Below, one piece after another: positions 10,853-21,829 of a stretch of DNA of 64,000 nucleotides; positions within the stretch are counted from its first letter, which is position 1; every line of letters begins with the position of its first letter. A model generated the notes under the pieces. That model was not told the origin of the DNA and searched no databases. It saw only the letters and a program-made list of their open reading frames with translations. The translations under genes were made by a program, and so were the position numbers. The stretch lies in assembly GCF_020921035.1 (NCBI RefSeq), contig NC_063160.1, positions 18,193,095 to 18,257,094 of the forward strand, in the 5' to 3' direction. Source of the DNA: Rhodamnia argentea. Lineage: Eukaryota; Streptophyta; Magnoliopsida; Myrtales; Myrtaceae.

Positions 10853-12074
10853 AGGTATTTCTGTAGTTGTGTTTATTTATACCCTTATTGTAATTAGTTA
10901 CTCATATAAATATATATTATACAACCCTAGTTTGGGTTGAGTCACCATAAACACTCTGTGACTTTAACCATCAACATGGTATCGGAGCGGGAAAACGCAT
11001 CACGTTCTTCAACATCTTTACCCTAAATCAACACTTCCTTTGCTCCAATTACTGCCTCAATAATGTTCAATGCATATGCGAATTTTTCTTCTTCTCTACC
11101 ATCTCTTTGGCCATCATCTTCTCTTTTTGTTAATCCCAATTTCTCATCACCTCTCATAATATAATGCCCACTTTCACATCTTCTTCTCTTTCCTCTATTG
11201 TGCCGATCTCTACCGCTGCCCAAATTACCGCCGTGCAATCGGCCTCGCCAACTCTATCTCGGTTTGAACCGATTTTAATCTATAACGATATGCTGGGATA
11301 TGTGGGGGATCTTTTCCGTGTTCGCAGAGGCTTATCAATGATCGAATGGTACTTGTGGTGGCCAATCCCCCTTATTCCATTTGGATCAAGATGGATCAAT
11401 GCATTTATAGTTTGATTAACTCAACCCTCACGGTTGAGATTTTACGTGAAGTTCATGATCTTTGAACATCTTGAGAGATTTGACTATCTCTAGGGCGAAA
11501 CTTTACTAATGGATGCGCAGCCAAGAAAATTGGATTAAAGCTTGATTTTCAAAATGCCGTTAAGAAACCCGATTAGTCGATGTCTGATTATTTTCAGCAC
11601 CTGAAGTCAATTGCGGATTCTGTCACCGCAATCAATTGCTCCATCTCCGATAAGGACCTGGTGATTCAATCCCTCAATGGGCTCCCATCGTAGTATGATC
11701 CCTTTGTTACGACGGTCACCAATAGCCCTACTATTCTTTCTTTCGGTGATCTGTGGTCACACCTCCTCATACAAGAAGAATGATTTCTCCAAAAATTGAA
11801 TGCCTCGTCTTCATCTGATATTCATCATGCTTTGATTGGTCATGTCATTTCACCCAATCCACTGTTTCGAGGGAGTTGTGGTGGATGTAATTTTAGGGGC
11901 CGAAGATCCGGTCAAGAGCAAGGTGGAGGGTTCTCGCGTGATCAATCGATTTGGAAAGCTTCCAATGATCGATTTAATTTACAGCCATTCTCTGTCCCCT
12001 ATACCGATCGGTCCTCCCCTTTCTCTAGTCGGCCTTGTGGTGGTTCGAGGCCCTATGTTCCCCCATTCACCTAG
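10740..12074 (+). mobile_element. Copia-type LTR retrotransposon remnant in S2 (fossil)
   Basis: Duplicate of 4440-5714: LTR-like AT-rich DNA, the primer-binding site pattern TGGTATCGGAGCGG at 10978-10990, then gag-like sequence. Broken and incomplete. It has the uninterrupted site where the S1 copy took up the solo LTR. Confidence 0.7.
10808..10850. repeat. (AT)n microsatellite
   Basis: About 21 AT units in the LTR-like part of the S2 remnant. The matching place in S1 (about 4482-4495) has only a short interrupted run, so the tract grew (or shrank in S1) after the duplication. Confidence 0.9.
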
Positions 12075-12353
12075 GGAGGCATTCTTGGATCTAGGCCTTA
12101 GCTTTCTTGTCGGATCTGTAATAGAGCCAGGTACATTGCGCTACAATGTCGGCAAAGATTTAACCATGCCTTTACTACAACCGATTTAACGGAGTCGGGC
12201 ACACTGCTTCACTACATCAACACTTATTACCTAAGATATTCTCTTACATTTTAAGTCTTGATAACGAGTATTAACTAAGAAAATAAAAGAGGAAACTTAG
12301 AGAAAGTATATGCTTTGTAGCTTATAGTATGCTTTGAGATGATGTGAAACCCT

Positions 12354-13213
12354 TTGTTCACCGCTTAGTTTTGAGTGGAGCGTATGTGATTTCAAGATTT
12401 TGAAAGATCAAGTCTACTTATAAGTTATAAGCACCTTGGTTGCTAGTCCAAATTTAATGGTGTAGGTTCTTCTAAATTACAAGATATAATTAGTATACAG
12501 TTTAACCGAATACTATATCGATAATTTAAAGGAAGAAAAAATTGATAAGATAAATAAACAAATAAATATTGGTAATTAACTCAACTGAGAGTTGATAACC
12601 CAATACGATGTGATAATTGAATCGGAGAAAAGTATTGAGTTAAGCTAGTGATTGGTAATTTTAAAAATAGTTAGCAAGTTTAAAGGGTTTCAACAAATGG
12701 CATGAAAATATATAACATAATAGGCAAAGTTGGTAAGTACAAAAAGAAGAATGCTAGTAAGTAACTCAGATGAGAGTTGGCAAGTAAAATCTAGTTAGTA
12801 AATCAATTTGACGATAGTTGATAGATCACTTTAATATAGATTGATGATTATATACGGAGGAGTTAGCGAATTCGAAATATTAGTTAGTTATGAAGAGAAA
12901 AATTGATAATTTTATACAAAAATTGCTTATCTGAAAACTAACAAGAAAAGTGGGTAACATGAAGTTTATGGATACGGACCGTACTTTATTCTTTTTTTAA
13001 ATAAGGAAGAATAGAATTGTGCGAGCTTAGACGGGGAAGGAAGAAACCAGAATGACAAAAGAATAAACGAATCTGAATCAATGAATCATCAATGAAGTGT
13101 CTTACATAATCATGAATAATTAGAGGGACTAATAGGAAAAACAAATCATGTTCTTTCTTTTCCTTCATTCTCTCCTTTTTTTTTAATCCTTAATTTCGGT
13201 CGAACAAAGTTTC
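12354..13213. other. Intergenic DNA downstream of J-protein gene 3
   Basis: AT-rich. A diverged counterpart of 950-1900 with repeated GGTAAGT/AGTTGGTAA-like phrases. No gene supported. Confidence 0.5.
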
Positions 13214-13780
13214 TTAATCTCTCCGGAGGTTCTGAGCGCGTGTTCGCGCGGCCCACGACCCGTTCTTCTGAGCCACCCTTCTGCTTGACCTCCTCTTCAG
13301 CTCAGCGATCTGATCTTGCCACCTACTCCTCATCATTTCCTGATCACCGCTCGTATCCGCGACCCTGCGTGGTGATCTCCAAGACACGGTAGAGCTCAGG
13401 CCCAGCTCGTAGTTATACTCCTGGCGCGACGTGGGGTCGGACAGCGTCCTGTAAGCCTCGTGAAGCCGAAGGAACATCCTCGTTGACTCTTCCTTCATCG
13501 ACGGGTCGCAGCATGAGTCCGGGTGATACCGGAGCGCCAGCGATCTGTATGCTTTCTTGATGTCGCCAGCGCTCGTGTCGTTAGGGTTCAGCGAAAGCAG
13601 CTCGTAGTAGTTGGAGCCATTTCCACGTACCGAGTTGGTCGTTGATGATGATGATGATGATGATGATGATTTGCAGGAGATGGTGATCCTGGGCAGTGGC
13701 CTTTGTTTTGTGGAGAGCGAAGGAGGTTGAGAGAGAGAAAGCTGGGAGGTTCTTAGGGTTGAAGCGAGAGAGACGGCCAT
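13214..13780 (-). CDS. Chloroplast J-domain protein (DnaJ 11-like), copy 3
   Basis: Intronless, 188 residues. Same architecture as copies 1 and 2: Ser-rich transit peptide with a longer run of nine Ser (38-46, coded by a GAT-repeat read on the minus strand), J-domain at about 57-122 and HPD at 86-88. The C-terminal part is shorter because residues around the VVDGNGIFTCDG segment of the other copies are missing. It is clearly more diverged than copies 1 and 2 are from each other, so it descends from the older duplication. The open frame extends to 13915, but 13780 matches the other starts. The TATA region is altered compared with the other two genes, so expression may differ. Confidence 0.9.
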   Translation of the reverse strand: MAVSLASTLRTSQLSLSQPPSLSTKQRPLPRITISCKSSSSSSSSSTTNSVRGNGSNYYELLSLNPNDTSAGDIKKAYRSLALRYHPDSCCDPSMKEESTRMFLRLHEAYRTLSDPTSRQEYNYELGLSSTVSWRSPRRVADTSGDQEMMRSRWQDQIAELKRRSSRRVAQKNGSWAARTRAQNLRRD

Positions 13781-13876
13781 GGATGATCTTGGAGATGGGT
13801 TGTTCGAGAAGAACACAAGAGACTTCGATTCTTTACGTTGCTGGCTCTTGCTGAGCAGAAGTTTGAATGCGTTGGG

Positions 13877-13888
13877 ATATATTTGTAG
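13877..13888 (-). promoter_or_regulatory. Altered TATA region of J-protein gene 3
   Basis: At the position of CTATAAATA in copies 1 and 2, copy 3 reads CTACAAATATAT on the minus strand. A TATA-like run remains, but shifted by a few bases. Confidence 0.45.
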
Positions 13889-14790
13889 GGGTCTGTGAAC
13901 GTGCGAGTCGGTCAATGTTCGCAGTTTGTATCTTCTTCCTTAAAATACTAGGAACCATGAAAGGGCAAGGAAGGTGGCTCTCGAAGACCACGTTGAGTTC
14001 GAGGTTGAACGCGTTTTTGGAGCAAATATCGATTTGGGCACTGACCGTATTAAAGTACGGCTACCCTTCATGGGGCGTGTCGTCAATTCATTTCTGTTGC
14101 CGCCCAAAAATGCCGAAACCTTTGACTGTTGAGCCGGGCTAGCCTGTCGGCAAACTTGTTTAGTCGACAAAGGAACATGAATGGAAATAACTAAGTCCCG
14201 GAGCACGGGCGTCGGTAAACAAAACTGTTCAATCGATGAAAGGCCATGACTTATGAGATTTTCGAGATGCTGGAAGCATGGTAGTTATTTATGTGACGGA
14301 GCCAACAATTTCGGACACAACCGTTGCGACTCGGTAAAGGATGAAGATTGACAAAGCCGGGAAGAAGGGAAACTGAGACAACCGTCAAATCGCGGAGACA
14401 TAGATCTTGGAATCCAGTGATGAGAGCGGAACTAGGAACGTCGAGAGTTAAATGTTGATGGTGGCTGTGATAGAGTGTACGAGAAACGACTGTGAAGTAT
14501 TTGTATTTGTTTAATGAAGTTGCTAGCATGATATTATTGTGAGTTATTTCTGATTACATGATTTCCAAATTAACGAATACGTGGTGATAGTGTGTGAATC
14601 TACGTTTAAGATTATACAATCCCTGAAAATACTGTTAAGGAAGCATTTTCCTTTGTTTTATATCAAGTAACCATATGTAAATAGAAGATGCTAAATTCTA
14701 GGAGTCACGTAGCATGTGTTTTTTTTTTTCTTTGGAACAGTTGTTAATTGTTGATGATACGTATAAATACTTGAATTGTAATTTATAGAA

Positions 14791-15285
14791 GGGAGCATTA
14801 CCAAAAAAGTCTTAAACCTATTGTAATTATATAAATTCAGTCATAAACTTTTTTTTTGCGAATTTAGTCTTAAACTTTTTACATCTAGTCGATTCAGTCC
14901 ATTTGGCAAGCCAATGATGACCTTGCCAATTTTTAATAATATTTTGAGAATTTTATTGTTTTTTATTTTTTCTTTTCTTTTCTTTAGTTTTTTTTTCCCA
15001 ACCCCTTAGTGGGGCGAGGGCCGAGACACCCTCGTCTGGCCGGACAAGGGCACCACAACCCTTGCCGACCTAAGTGTTGGGGAAAAAGAACCTAAAAAAA
15101 TAAAAGAAAAAATCATAAAAAGTGAAAAAACTGTTAAAAAAAAGTCCACATCGGTGTCAACCGGCCAAATGGGCTAAATTGGCACAAATGCAAAATGTTC
15201 ATGACTGAATTGGTCGAAAAAAAAAAGGTTTATGATTGAATCTGCACAATTGCAACAGGATTAGGATTTTTTTGGTAATTTTCCC
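14791..15285. mobile_element. MITE-like element with long terminal inverted repeats
   Basis: Left end ATTACCAAAAAAGTCTTAAA and right end (reverse complement) ATTACCAAAAAAATCCTAAT continue to match for about 50 bases. The centre holds a GC-rich core with CCTCGTCTGGCCGG and pyrimidine/purine tracts. No ORF. Part of the right-end sequence is repeated again at 15355-15415. Confidence 0.65.
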
Positions 15286-15564
15286 CTTCCGGAAGGTCTT
15301 GTCAATTAATCGATGAATACCTCTTATTCAATCTCAATTTCATTCACACCAAAAAAAAAAAAAATCTCAATTTCATAATTGCAATAGATTTAGGATTTTT
15401 TTGATAATTTTCCCCTTGTAGAAGGCACTTTTTGGCGAAACAATTTCATTAGTAGGATTAATTATATGATCTCCACTCGAAGATGGCTTGCAAAGCATTA
15501 TAGCCCTTTCACTTTTTTGTCAATTCACTATCTTTACATTGATGATTGGGCCAAAGAATTATTT

Positions 15565-16050
15565 AGGGCGCGCATGATAAGTATTATGTTTCTATGTTTC
15601 TCTTTCAAACCTATTTCTGGAATAGGTTTACAACAGAAATTAATTTGGCAATGCAATTTTTTTTTTTCTGAAAAATAAGTTTTTAGTCAAGAAATAGGTT
15701 TGGAATAGAATTGAGAAGAAGAAGTTTCCTAGTTCTCTGTTTCTGGAACAAAAATAGAAACAAAAATTCTTGTCATCACTCACTCCCTCTCTCTTGCGTG
15801 CGGCCTCCCTCTCTCTCATATCCCTCTCGCCGGACGCCGATTGTCGTTCGGCGGCCCGGTTAAGGTCCGGTGGCTAGCAACCATATAAATTTTGTATTGT
15901 TATCAAAATAAATTTCTATTTTAGGACTAGATATTTTGTGTCGTCAAACACGTTATTTTGCTCAGAAACTCGTCCAGGAATTAAAATAAAAAAAATATTT
16001 ATGTCTAGAAATTGTTGTCAAGAACAGAATGATTATCATTCGCGCCCTTA
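15565..16050. mobile_element. hAT-style non-autonomous DNA transposon
   Basis: Ends are inverted: left AGGGCGCGCATGATAA, right (reverse complement) AAGGGCGCGAATGATAAT. Length about 486 bp, no transposase ORF. The same terminal sequence flanks the element at 31776-32311, so the two belong to one family. I could not find a clear 8-bp target duplication. Confidence 0.65.
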
Positions 16051-16229
16051 GTGAATGCCATATATCTTGTCATGAGTTAATAGAATCATTGGCTACAAAT
16101 GGCGATTTTTCTTGTTTTCTTGTCAATTGTTAAAGTGAAATTTCTTCTTATAGTGCAAAAGATTATACGTGGTCCACTATTTAATACTACATCGATAAAA
16201 TGGATTTTACAGAAAACCATATCTTTGAT

Positions 16230-16930
16230 TACACAGGCTCGTTATCATCTATGTCTTTGAAAGAAAGCGACATTCTAAGAAAACCTCGGGGACGACGACA
16301 CATTCTTAGACATACAGAACAGACCAAATCAAGTTTCAGATCTCATAATATAACTCGAAACCTCCTCCCGTTGCTAAAAAGAAAACAGGGGTCAGTATCA
16401 AATTTTATATATTGAAATCTCATCGTGAGGACAATCAAGCACCGGATAAGCCGCCGGCATAAAAAGCCAGCGAGCACCGACCAGTGACCTTAAATCACTT
16501 GCGACGTGAAGATGACCGTATAGCGGGTGAGGTCGGATCCACTTTCAAATCTTCTCTTGTTTCCTTCCTCTTGATTTCCGTGGAAAGCGAATGTAAAAAT
16601 TCATGTGGCTGTATTCTTTATTTGCGTGGCCAATTTGGACATAGCTTCTGTCTCCCTAAATATGGTCAACCGTTGTAAGAATCTGCACATGGCTAGTCCG
16701 AGAATCGAACAAGAATCTGCCATTTTACTTGGCAATAATATTTTTTTCCCTCGCTCATCTTGGGAGTGACAAAAAGTTGAACCAGTACATCCATAAAGCC
16801 GGGCCGACACACGTCAATGGCGACATGCGAGAGAGTCTTCTAAATTTGGTCGCGACCCGGGGCCACACATGTCACTAGTAGTCAAATCGCATTTTGGCCT
16901 TCATCTACTCTAGATCTTAAAAAAATGGAC
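16230..16930. repeat. Flank block shared with 9549-10340
   Basis: Diverged copy of the block upstream of J-protein gene 2, here upstream of gene 3. It marks the outer limit of the older duplicated unit. No gene. Confidence 0.55.
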
Positions 16931-17755
16931 CGGACTCATTAGCATTACCAATCAGGGCCAAAATGTAATTAATGATTGTTAAGTAAATGGGACACGACTT
17001 TCCCTCGATTTGTTTTGTTTCGTTTCGTTTCGTTCCCACATATGAAAATGCGCGAGAGCTCATCCCACGGTCTATTTGGAGTGGAATGGTTGTATAATGC
17101 TCTCCATGGGGCTTCAAGACAAAGAGTCGACTTAGGCTATGCATGATGAATACTAGATATGTGGCGAAGGACCGCACGGGATTTGACAAGATTTAAGCAA
17201 AGTCGGTGCGAAACCGGCATGTTTCGACCATTTTCGGGGTGAAGTTGGCTTGTAATCCGGTGAGTTGATTTTTAAGTTTGAGCTTAGAGTGTTATCTTTG
17301 GCAGACATGCTGCGATAGTGCGATGCAATCGTGGGGAGTAGGAGTACGATGATACGAGATGAAATGCGACTCGCAGCCGACCATGTCGGGGAAACGTGGG
17401 CTCAGGCCCCGTTGATGTCTAGATTCGAGAAGTTCGTTATTGGGCTTCAAGCCTATCAAATATGTTGGGCTGAAAAGAAAGTTCACCTCGAAAAGAATGG
17501 GAAATGGGTTCAAACAAGGTTTCTGAAAGACGCTTCATGCAATACTCCTTTTACGGCCCAATGCAACCTCCTCCTCCTCCTCTTTCTTCTTCTTTTCTTT
17601 TTGCTACTATCCGTCCCCATCTCAAACGTATACCGAACCCCACGTCACTGGTCCGGGATGTCGGTGGCTGCTCAAAGGCAGGTATTAACAGAAGAATTTG
17701 AGCTCGCTGTAGGTAAAATCAATATCCACGGAGTACTTCACTAACCTCTCGGTAG
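16931..17755. other. Intergenic, no supported gene
   Basis: A 137-codon open frame at 17331-17744 has a Leu-rich low-complexity stretch coded by pyrimidine repeats and no recognisable domain. I do not treat it as a gene. Confidence 0.4.
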
Positions 17756-18165
17756 ACATGTCAAAATGAGTCAAAGTCATTTCTTAATCAATATATGATG
17801 TGTTGAATTGTTGTATGAGTTAGTTATATTCAATAAATGGGTCGTAGATGAGTTTAACCTTAATATGCTTGTTAAATGGGTCATAAGGGGATTGTAAATG
17901 GGTCATGAATGGTTTATAACTTATTTAGACGCAACCCACCTTTGTGACTATCTCTTCATTCTCTCTCGTCCCCTCGTTTGGGTATAAGTTTTCTTAAATT
18001 GGATCAAATATGAAAGTGTTTTTAGGAATATGGACGGATTGGGTACGAATAAGATCGGTATAAATTACAAGAGTTGCAATACAATAAATATGTTATAAAT
18101 GGGCTAAATGAGTCTAATTGGATAATTTATGATCCGATCCACTCAATTTGACGATTCTATCTCAT
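17756..18165. mobile_element. Possible non-autonomous DNA transposon
   Basis: The left end TGTCAAAATGAGTCAAAGTC is weakly inverted at the right end (CGTCAAATTGAGTGGATC). The inside has repeated AATGGGTCATAA-like words typical of many plant elements. No ORF. Confidence 0.4.
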
Positions 18166-18206
18166 GGTTCCAAGTAAGAAGGCAAGTCGAAGTCCTAGTT
18201 CACTTA

Positions 18207-18755
18207 GGCTGCGTTTGGTCGTCGGGATTTCCGGTTAAGATAGGATATGATAGGATAGGATAAGAAATTTAGGGATTTGGCCATATCCTATCCATTGTTT
18301 GGTAAACTGTGGATTTAAAGTCGGATATTCTCATATCCTATCATATCCTCGCATTTGGTAGAAGCGTATATCAATGTAAAGGACATATATGCCCCTACGT
18401 GATGCTCATGAAATATTCCGATCTTATTACTATAAAAATAACGTTCTCATACACAAAAAAAACTTGAACATGTATACATTTTATTAGATTTTCAAACCTC
18501 TTTGCAAAAATAAATAAATAAAATGAAAATAAAAACAAATGAGACAAGAAAGTTGTTATCATTTTAAAAGTTAGCTTTTATATAACGGATAAGAGAAATC
18601 CTATCCGACCTTATCCTACCCCTTCCCATCGGATTTTTTTATCCAGGTTATATCCCATCTATATCCGACATCATACTATCCGGGACATCTACCAAACATG
18701 GGATATGATAAAATATATCCTATCTCGAGTTTTATACGGACGGCCAAATACAGCC
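18207..18755. mobile_element. PIF/Harbinger-type MITE with TTA target duplication
   Basis: Left end GGCTGCGTTTGGTCGTC, right end (reverse complement) GGCTGTATTTGGCCGTC; flanked by TTA at 18204-18206 and 18756-18758. The 3-bp TTA target duplication is the hallmark of the PIF/Harbinger (Tourist) superfamily. 549 bp, no transposase. The subterminal part repeats ATAGGATATGATAGGATA-like words in both orientations (18240-18350 and 18600-18730). Confidence 0.8.
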
Positions 18756-19388
18756 TTAGCGTCGTAACTTTGGACAGGCGGGGGGGCCCAAAAATGGAAG
18801 CATTCTGAACTGCCGTGGACATGAAAATTGAAAGACTCAGAACAAGGGACACCAGATCCAAAACAGAGTCAAAGAAAGGGCAAAAGAGGGAAGAAAAAAG
18901 GGGGGTGATTAGACATGACCTTACTTATTCTCATTGAACGAGAATTTTCTTAAATAAAAGTACAGAAAGGCGATGGCGATGGTGCATGGGGACATCATGA
19001 GAAAGCATGTGGGCGATCAGCAATGAGCGATGCGTCCCCCCCGCATCACGCTGTATCGAACAATCATGAGCACGTCCCCCGTGTCGTGGGTCGAGGTCGC
19101 TCGATCAGGACGATCGTGCTTCGATCACGGGCCTTTCGGCTGGCGGTCAAATTGGACCCCACCCCACACTTAAAGCTTTGGATCCTCGGTTGCACGAGTA
19201 ATTATTGCCCAGATCCTGCAAAAAACCTAATTGACTACGGCCCGTTTGAATTCCTACTATTGCACGTTATTGGCCACTTACGAAGAACAAATGAGCTTTC
19301 TAGAGGCAGAACAACACAACAGAACACGGTGTTTCCAAAGACCTTCCACCACCATTCGCAGCCACGTCAAACTCTTTAACCCCGTTTT

Positions 19389-19390
<2 letters not shown>

Positions 19391-19428
<38 letters not shown>
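19391..19428. repeat. (TC)n microsatellite
   Basis: About 19 TC units, about 450 bases past the stop of the lipid-transfer gene. The rest of 18760-19876 shows no gene. Confidence 0.9.
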
Positions 19429-19429
<1 letters not shown>

Positions 19430-19876
19430 GTCATGCCACGTCATCCTTACATTCGATTAGTCCCCCACATAAGTAACTAATGCAAGTTAACTGCGGAGAA
19501 CTGACACCGTCAATATCTTTTGACTTGATCAAGATTTTTGCCCAAGTCCCTGCGGACAGGCCCTTTTAATGATCAAATGTTAAAATAAGGAAAGATTACA
19601 ATTTTCGTGTGAGATAACAGATTAGATGTTTTGATTTGAGAAATCGAATTAGACATGATCATTGAGAAAGTGATTTCCAGAAACCTCATTAATATATTTC
19701 CATCAAAGAGTAGTTCCACACAATGAATCCTTACCCTACAACTACAACCATCAGCGGAAAAGAAGACTCAAGAACCTCACAAATACAAATCAACAAAATG
19801 AAGATTTTGTCTATAGTCCCTCAGCAACCCCATGTTCTATCTTTCACCCAAAACTGCATCATAGTTCCCCTCGAGT

Positions 19877-21718
19877 TCAAAGCAGCAACCATCCAACTGA
19901 TGCGAGAACAGTGACCCCAAATGCAGAAGGAATGGAGAGAAGGGCAGCTGCTGAGTCACCGCCTGGAGCTGGGACCGGCGCTTGCTCGTTCAATCCTTCG
20001 GTGGGGCCCGGCGCCATTGCTATTGGAGTTGGTGAAGAGCTTGGAGATAGAGCTGCAAAAATCAAAACCAAAACATGACCAAAAGCCTTGGACAGAGGAG
20101 AGAGTTGTTTAGTTCACAACCAATAATCATTCTTCCTCAGAAGGAAGATCGAACATAGGCACGGCCAAGATTCGAACAGATCGCTCATTTTCCCTCGAGT
20201 TTTTACTTTGGTTAGAAAGGGGAGGCACATTGAACATGTGCATCCAGATGAAAAACTAGCAAGACAGACAAGATTTTTATGACGAACCAAACAGCTGAGC
20301 AAAGCAAGAAACTTTGCTAGACTTACAAACGCAAATAGGACAGAGAGAACCGATTCAGCCAATAAAGCCCCTTCAATGCGCATGATAACAGCACACAAAT
20401 AGCTTGATTAAGACAATGCAAGAATTTCCCTGTCCAAGGTATTCTTGTTTCTCAAGGACTACCCACCATGAAGGTTCTTCCTTGTTTTTCCTTTGTCAAG
20501 AAAAGGAAACTGAGAAACAGAGTGCTAGACTCCTGAAACCTCCAATTAACAAAGTAAAGTCCATTCAATCCCCACAGTTGTTAGGCTACATTGCCTACAA
20601 AACTTCAGCAGGATCATTAGATCTGTGGCTTGGAGTCATCTTATGGGGCAACATTATATCTCCAACAAATTTTCCACAAGGCCTGAGGAAACAAAGATCA
20701 CTGGCTGAACCTCTTAGTCAGCATATAAGCTAGTACGTGACCCAGAATGAAGTACCAAAACATCAGGCACAGAATTCTTCCATGAAAAAGACAAAACCAC
20801 GCAGCACCACTCTCTAGAAGACCAAGACTTTTACGTGCAATTTGTAGGACCATGGGGGAAATCCGCTCCAAAAAAATACAAAGCATATAAAACATGAAAC
20901 ATATCAAATCAAGCTTTGTCCTTTGTCCATAGGAACAAGAACAATCTCGAGCGTACACAAATATCATGACTAAGAAGAAAAATAAAACACAAGGGCAATG
21001 GCAAAGAGAAAATACCTGGAGCAGTCGCAGGAGCTACGGACACTGCAAAAACAACAAAACGCGAGGGTAAATCACCAAACTAGTCGCGAGAACATCAATC
21101 GCCAGCTAAAGGCCACAAATTTCAGACATACGATAGATACTCGGAAAAATCTTCCTTGAGCCTAAAGGGAAAGAAAGGGAAATAAAAGATGCCCTCCAAA
21201 AACCGAAGAAAGCGCAGACAAACAAGCAAACATGATGAACTCGAAATGAATGGACTATGAAGGGGTCAGTCAGTCAAGTGGTTCCAAACGAGCATTACTT
21301 GACTAAATGTCGAAAAAGGAGACACCTTTGAGACAGAAAGCAAGAAAAGGAACCGAAACAGAGGATACCCACATGCGCACTTGGTGGCAGAAGAGGCGGA
21401 CACTTTGCAAGCGGCGGGGAGAGACATGGCCTTAGTGACATTGAGCACGACGCCGAGCTGGGCACTGCTCTTGAAGGCCTCACAGATGCACTCGGCGTCG
21501 GCCTTCAAGACGGTCTTGAGCCCAGAACAGCAGGTCCCCTCCGGCTTCTCGGCGGTGCTCCCGTTGGAGACGAAGGACAAGCAGTCGGCCATGGTCAGCA
21601 CGAGGCTCGAGCAGTCGACGGCCGGCGCCGGCGCGCTGGGGGACGAGGCGCCGTGGGCGGAGTCGGCGGCCAAGACGGCGAGCGCGAAGAGAAGGAGAGA
21701 GATCTTTGTGGCTTTCAT
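19877..21718 (-). CDS. GPI-anchored non-specific lipid-transfer protein (LTPG type)
   Basis: Three exons: 21373-21718, 21016-21042 and 19877-20052, coding for 182 residues with all junctions in frame. An N-terminal signal peptide ([20 protein letters not shown]) is followed by the eight-cysteine motif in the order C-C-CC-CxC-C-C (CC in GTCCSG, CxC in ECICE). A Pro/Ser/Ala-rich linker follows, with a hydrophobic C-terminal tail ([12 protein letters not shown]) that serves as a GPI-anchor signal. Family role: lipid binding or transfer at the outer face of the plasma membrane, for example in cuticle or suberin deposition. The middle exon is only 27 bases. The first donor is GTGGGT after the last cysteine codon; a nearby GT would break the frame. 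The gene is probably LTPG-like but the exact member is not certain. Confidence 0.85.
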
Positions 21719-21817
21719 ATCTCCTCTCTAGTTTTGTTGGGGGTGCACAGAGAGTGCTGTGTGACTGATAGAAGGAGAGAGGGAGGGTGAGAGAAGCAAA
21801 AGAGGAAACTTTCTGAG

Positions 21818-21825
21818 ATATATAA
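21818..21825 (-). promoter_or_regulatory. TATA box of the LTPG gene
   Basis: Minus strand TTATATAT, about 100 bases upstream of the ATG at 21718, in a GA/CT-rich 5' leader. Confidence 0.5.
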
Positions 21826-21829
21826 GGGG

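Larger units (their letters stand above)
6751..12353. repeat. Recent tandem duplication, right copy (S2)
   Basis: Head-to-tail copy of 1267-6750. It holds J-protein gene 2, a full-length GC-rich dispersed repeat, a diverged flank block shared with 16230-16930, block X copy 3 and the Copia-type remnant. It keeps the empty site for the solo LTR and has an expanded (AT)n tract at 10808-10850. Confidence 0.88.

Noticed and set aside
17331-17744. 137-codon open frame, plus strand
   Set aside because: No domain; its Leu-rich part comes from CTCCTC/TTCTTC low-complexity DNA; no plant gene structure around it.
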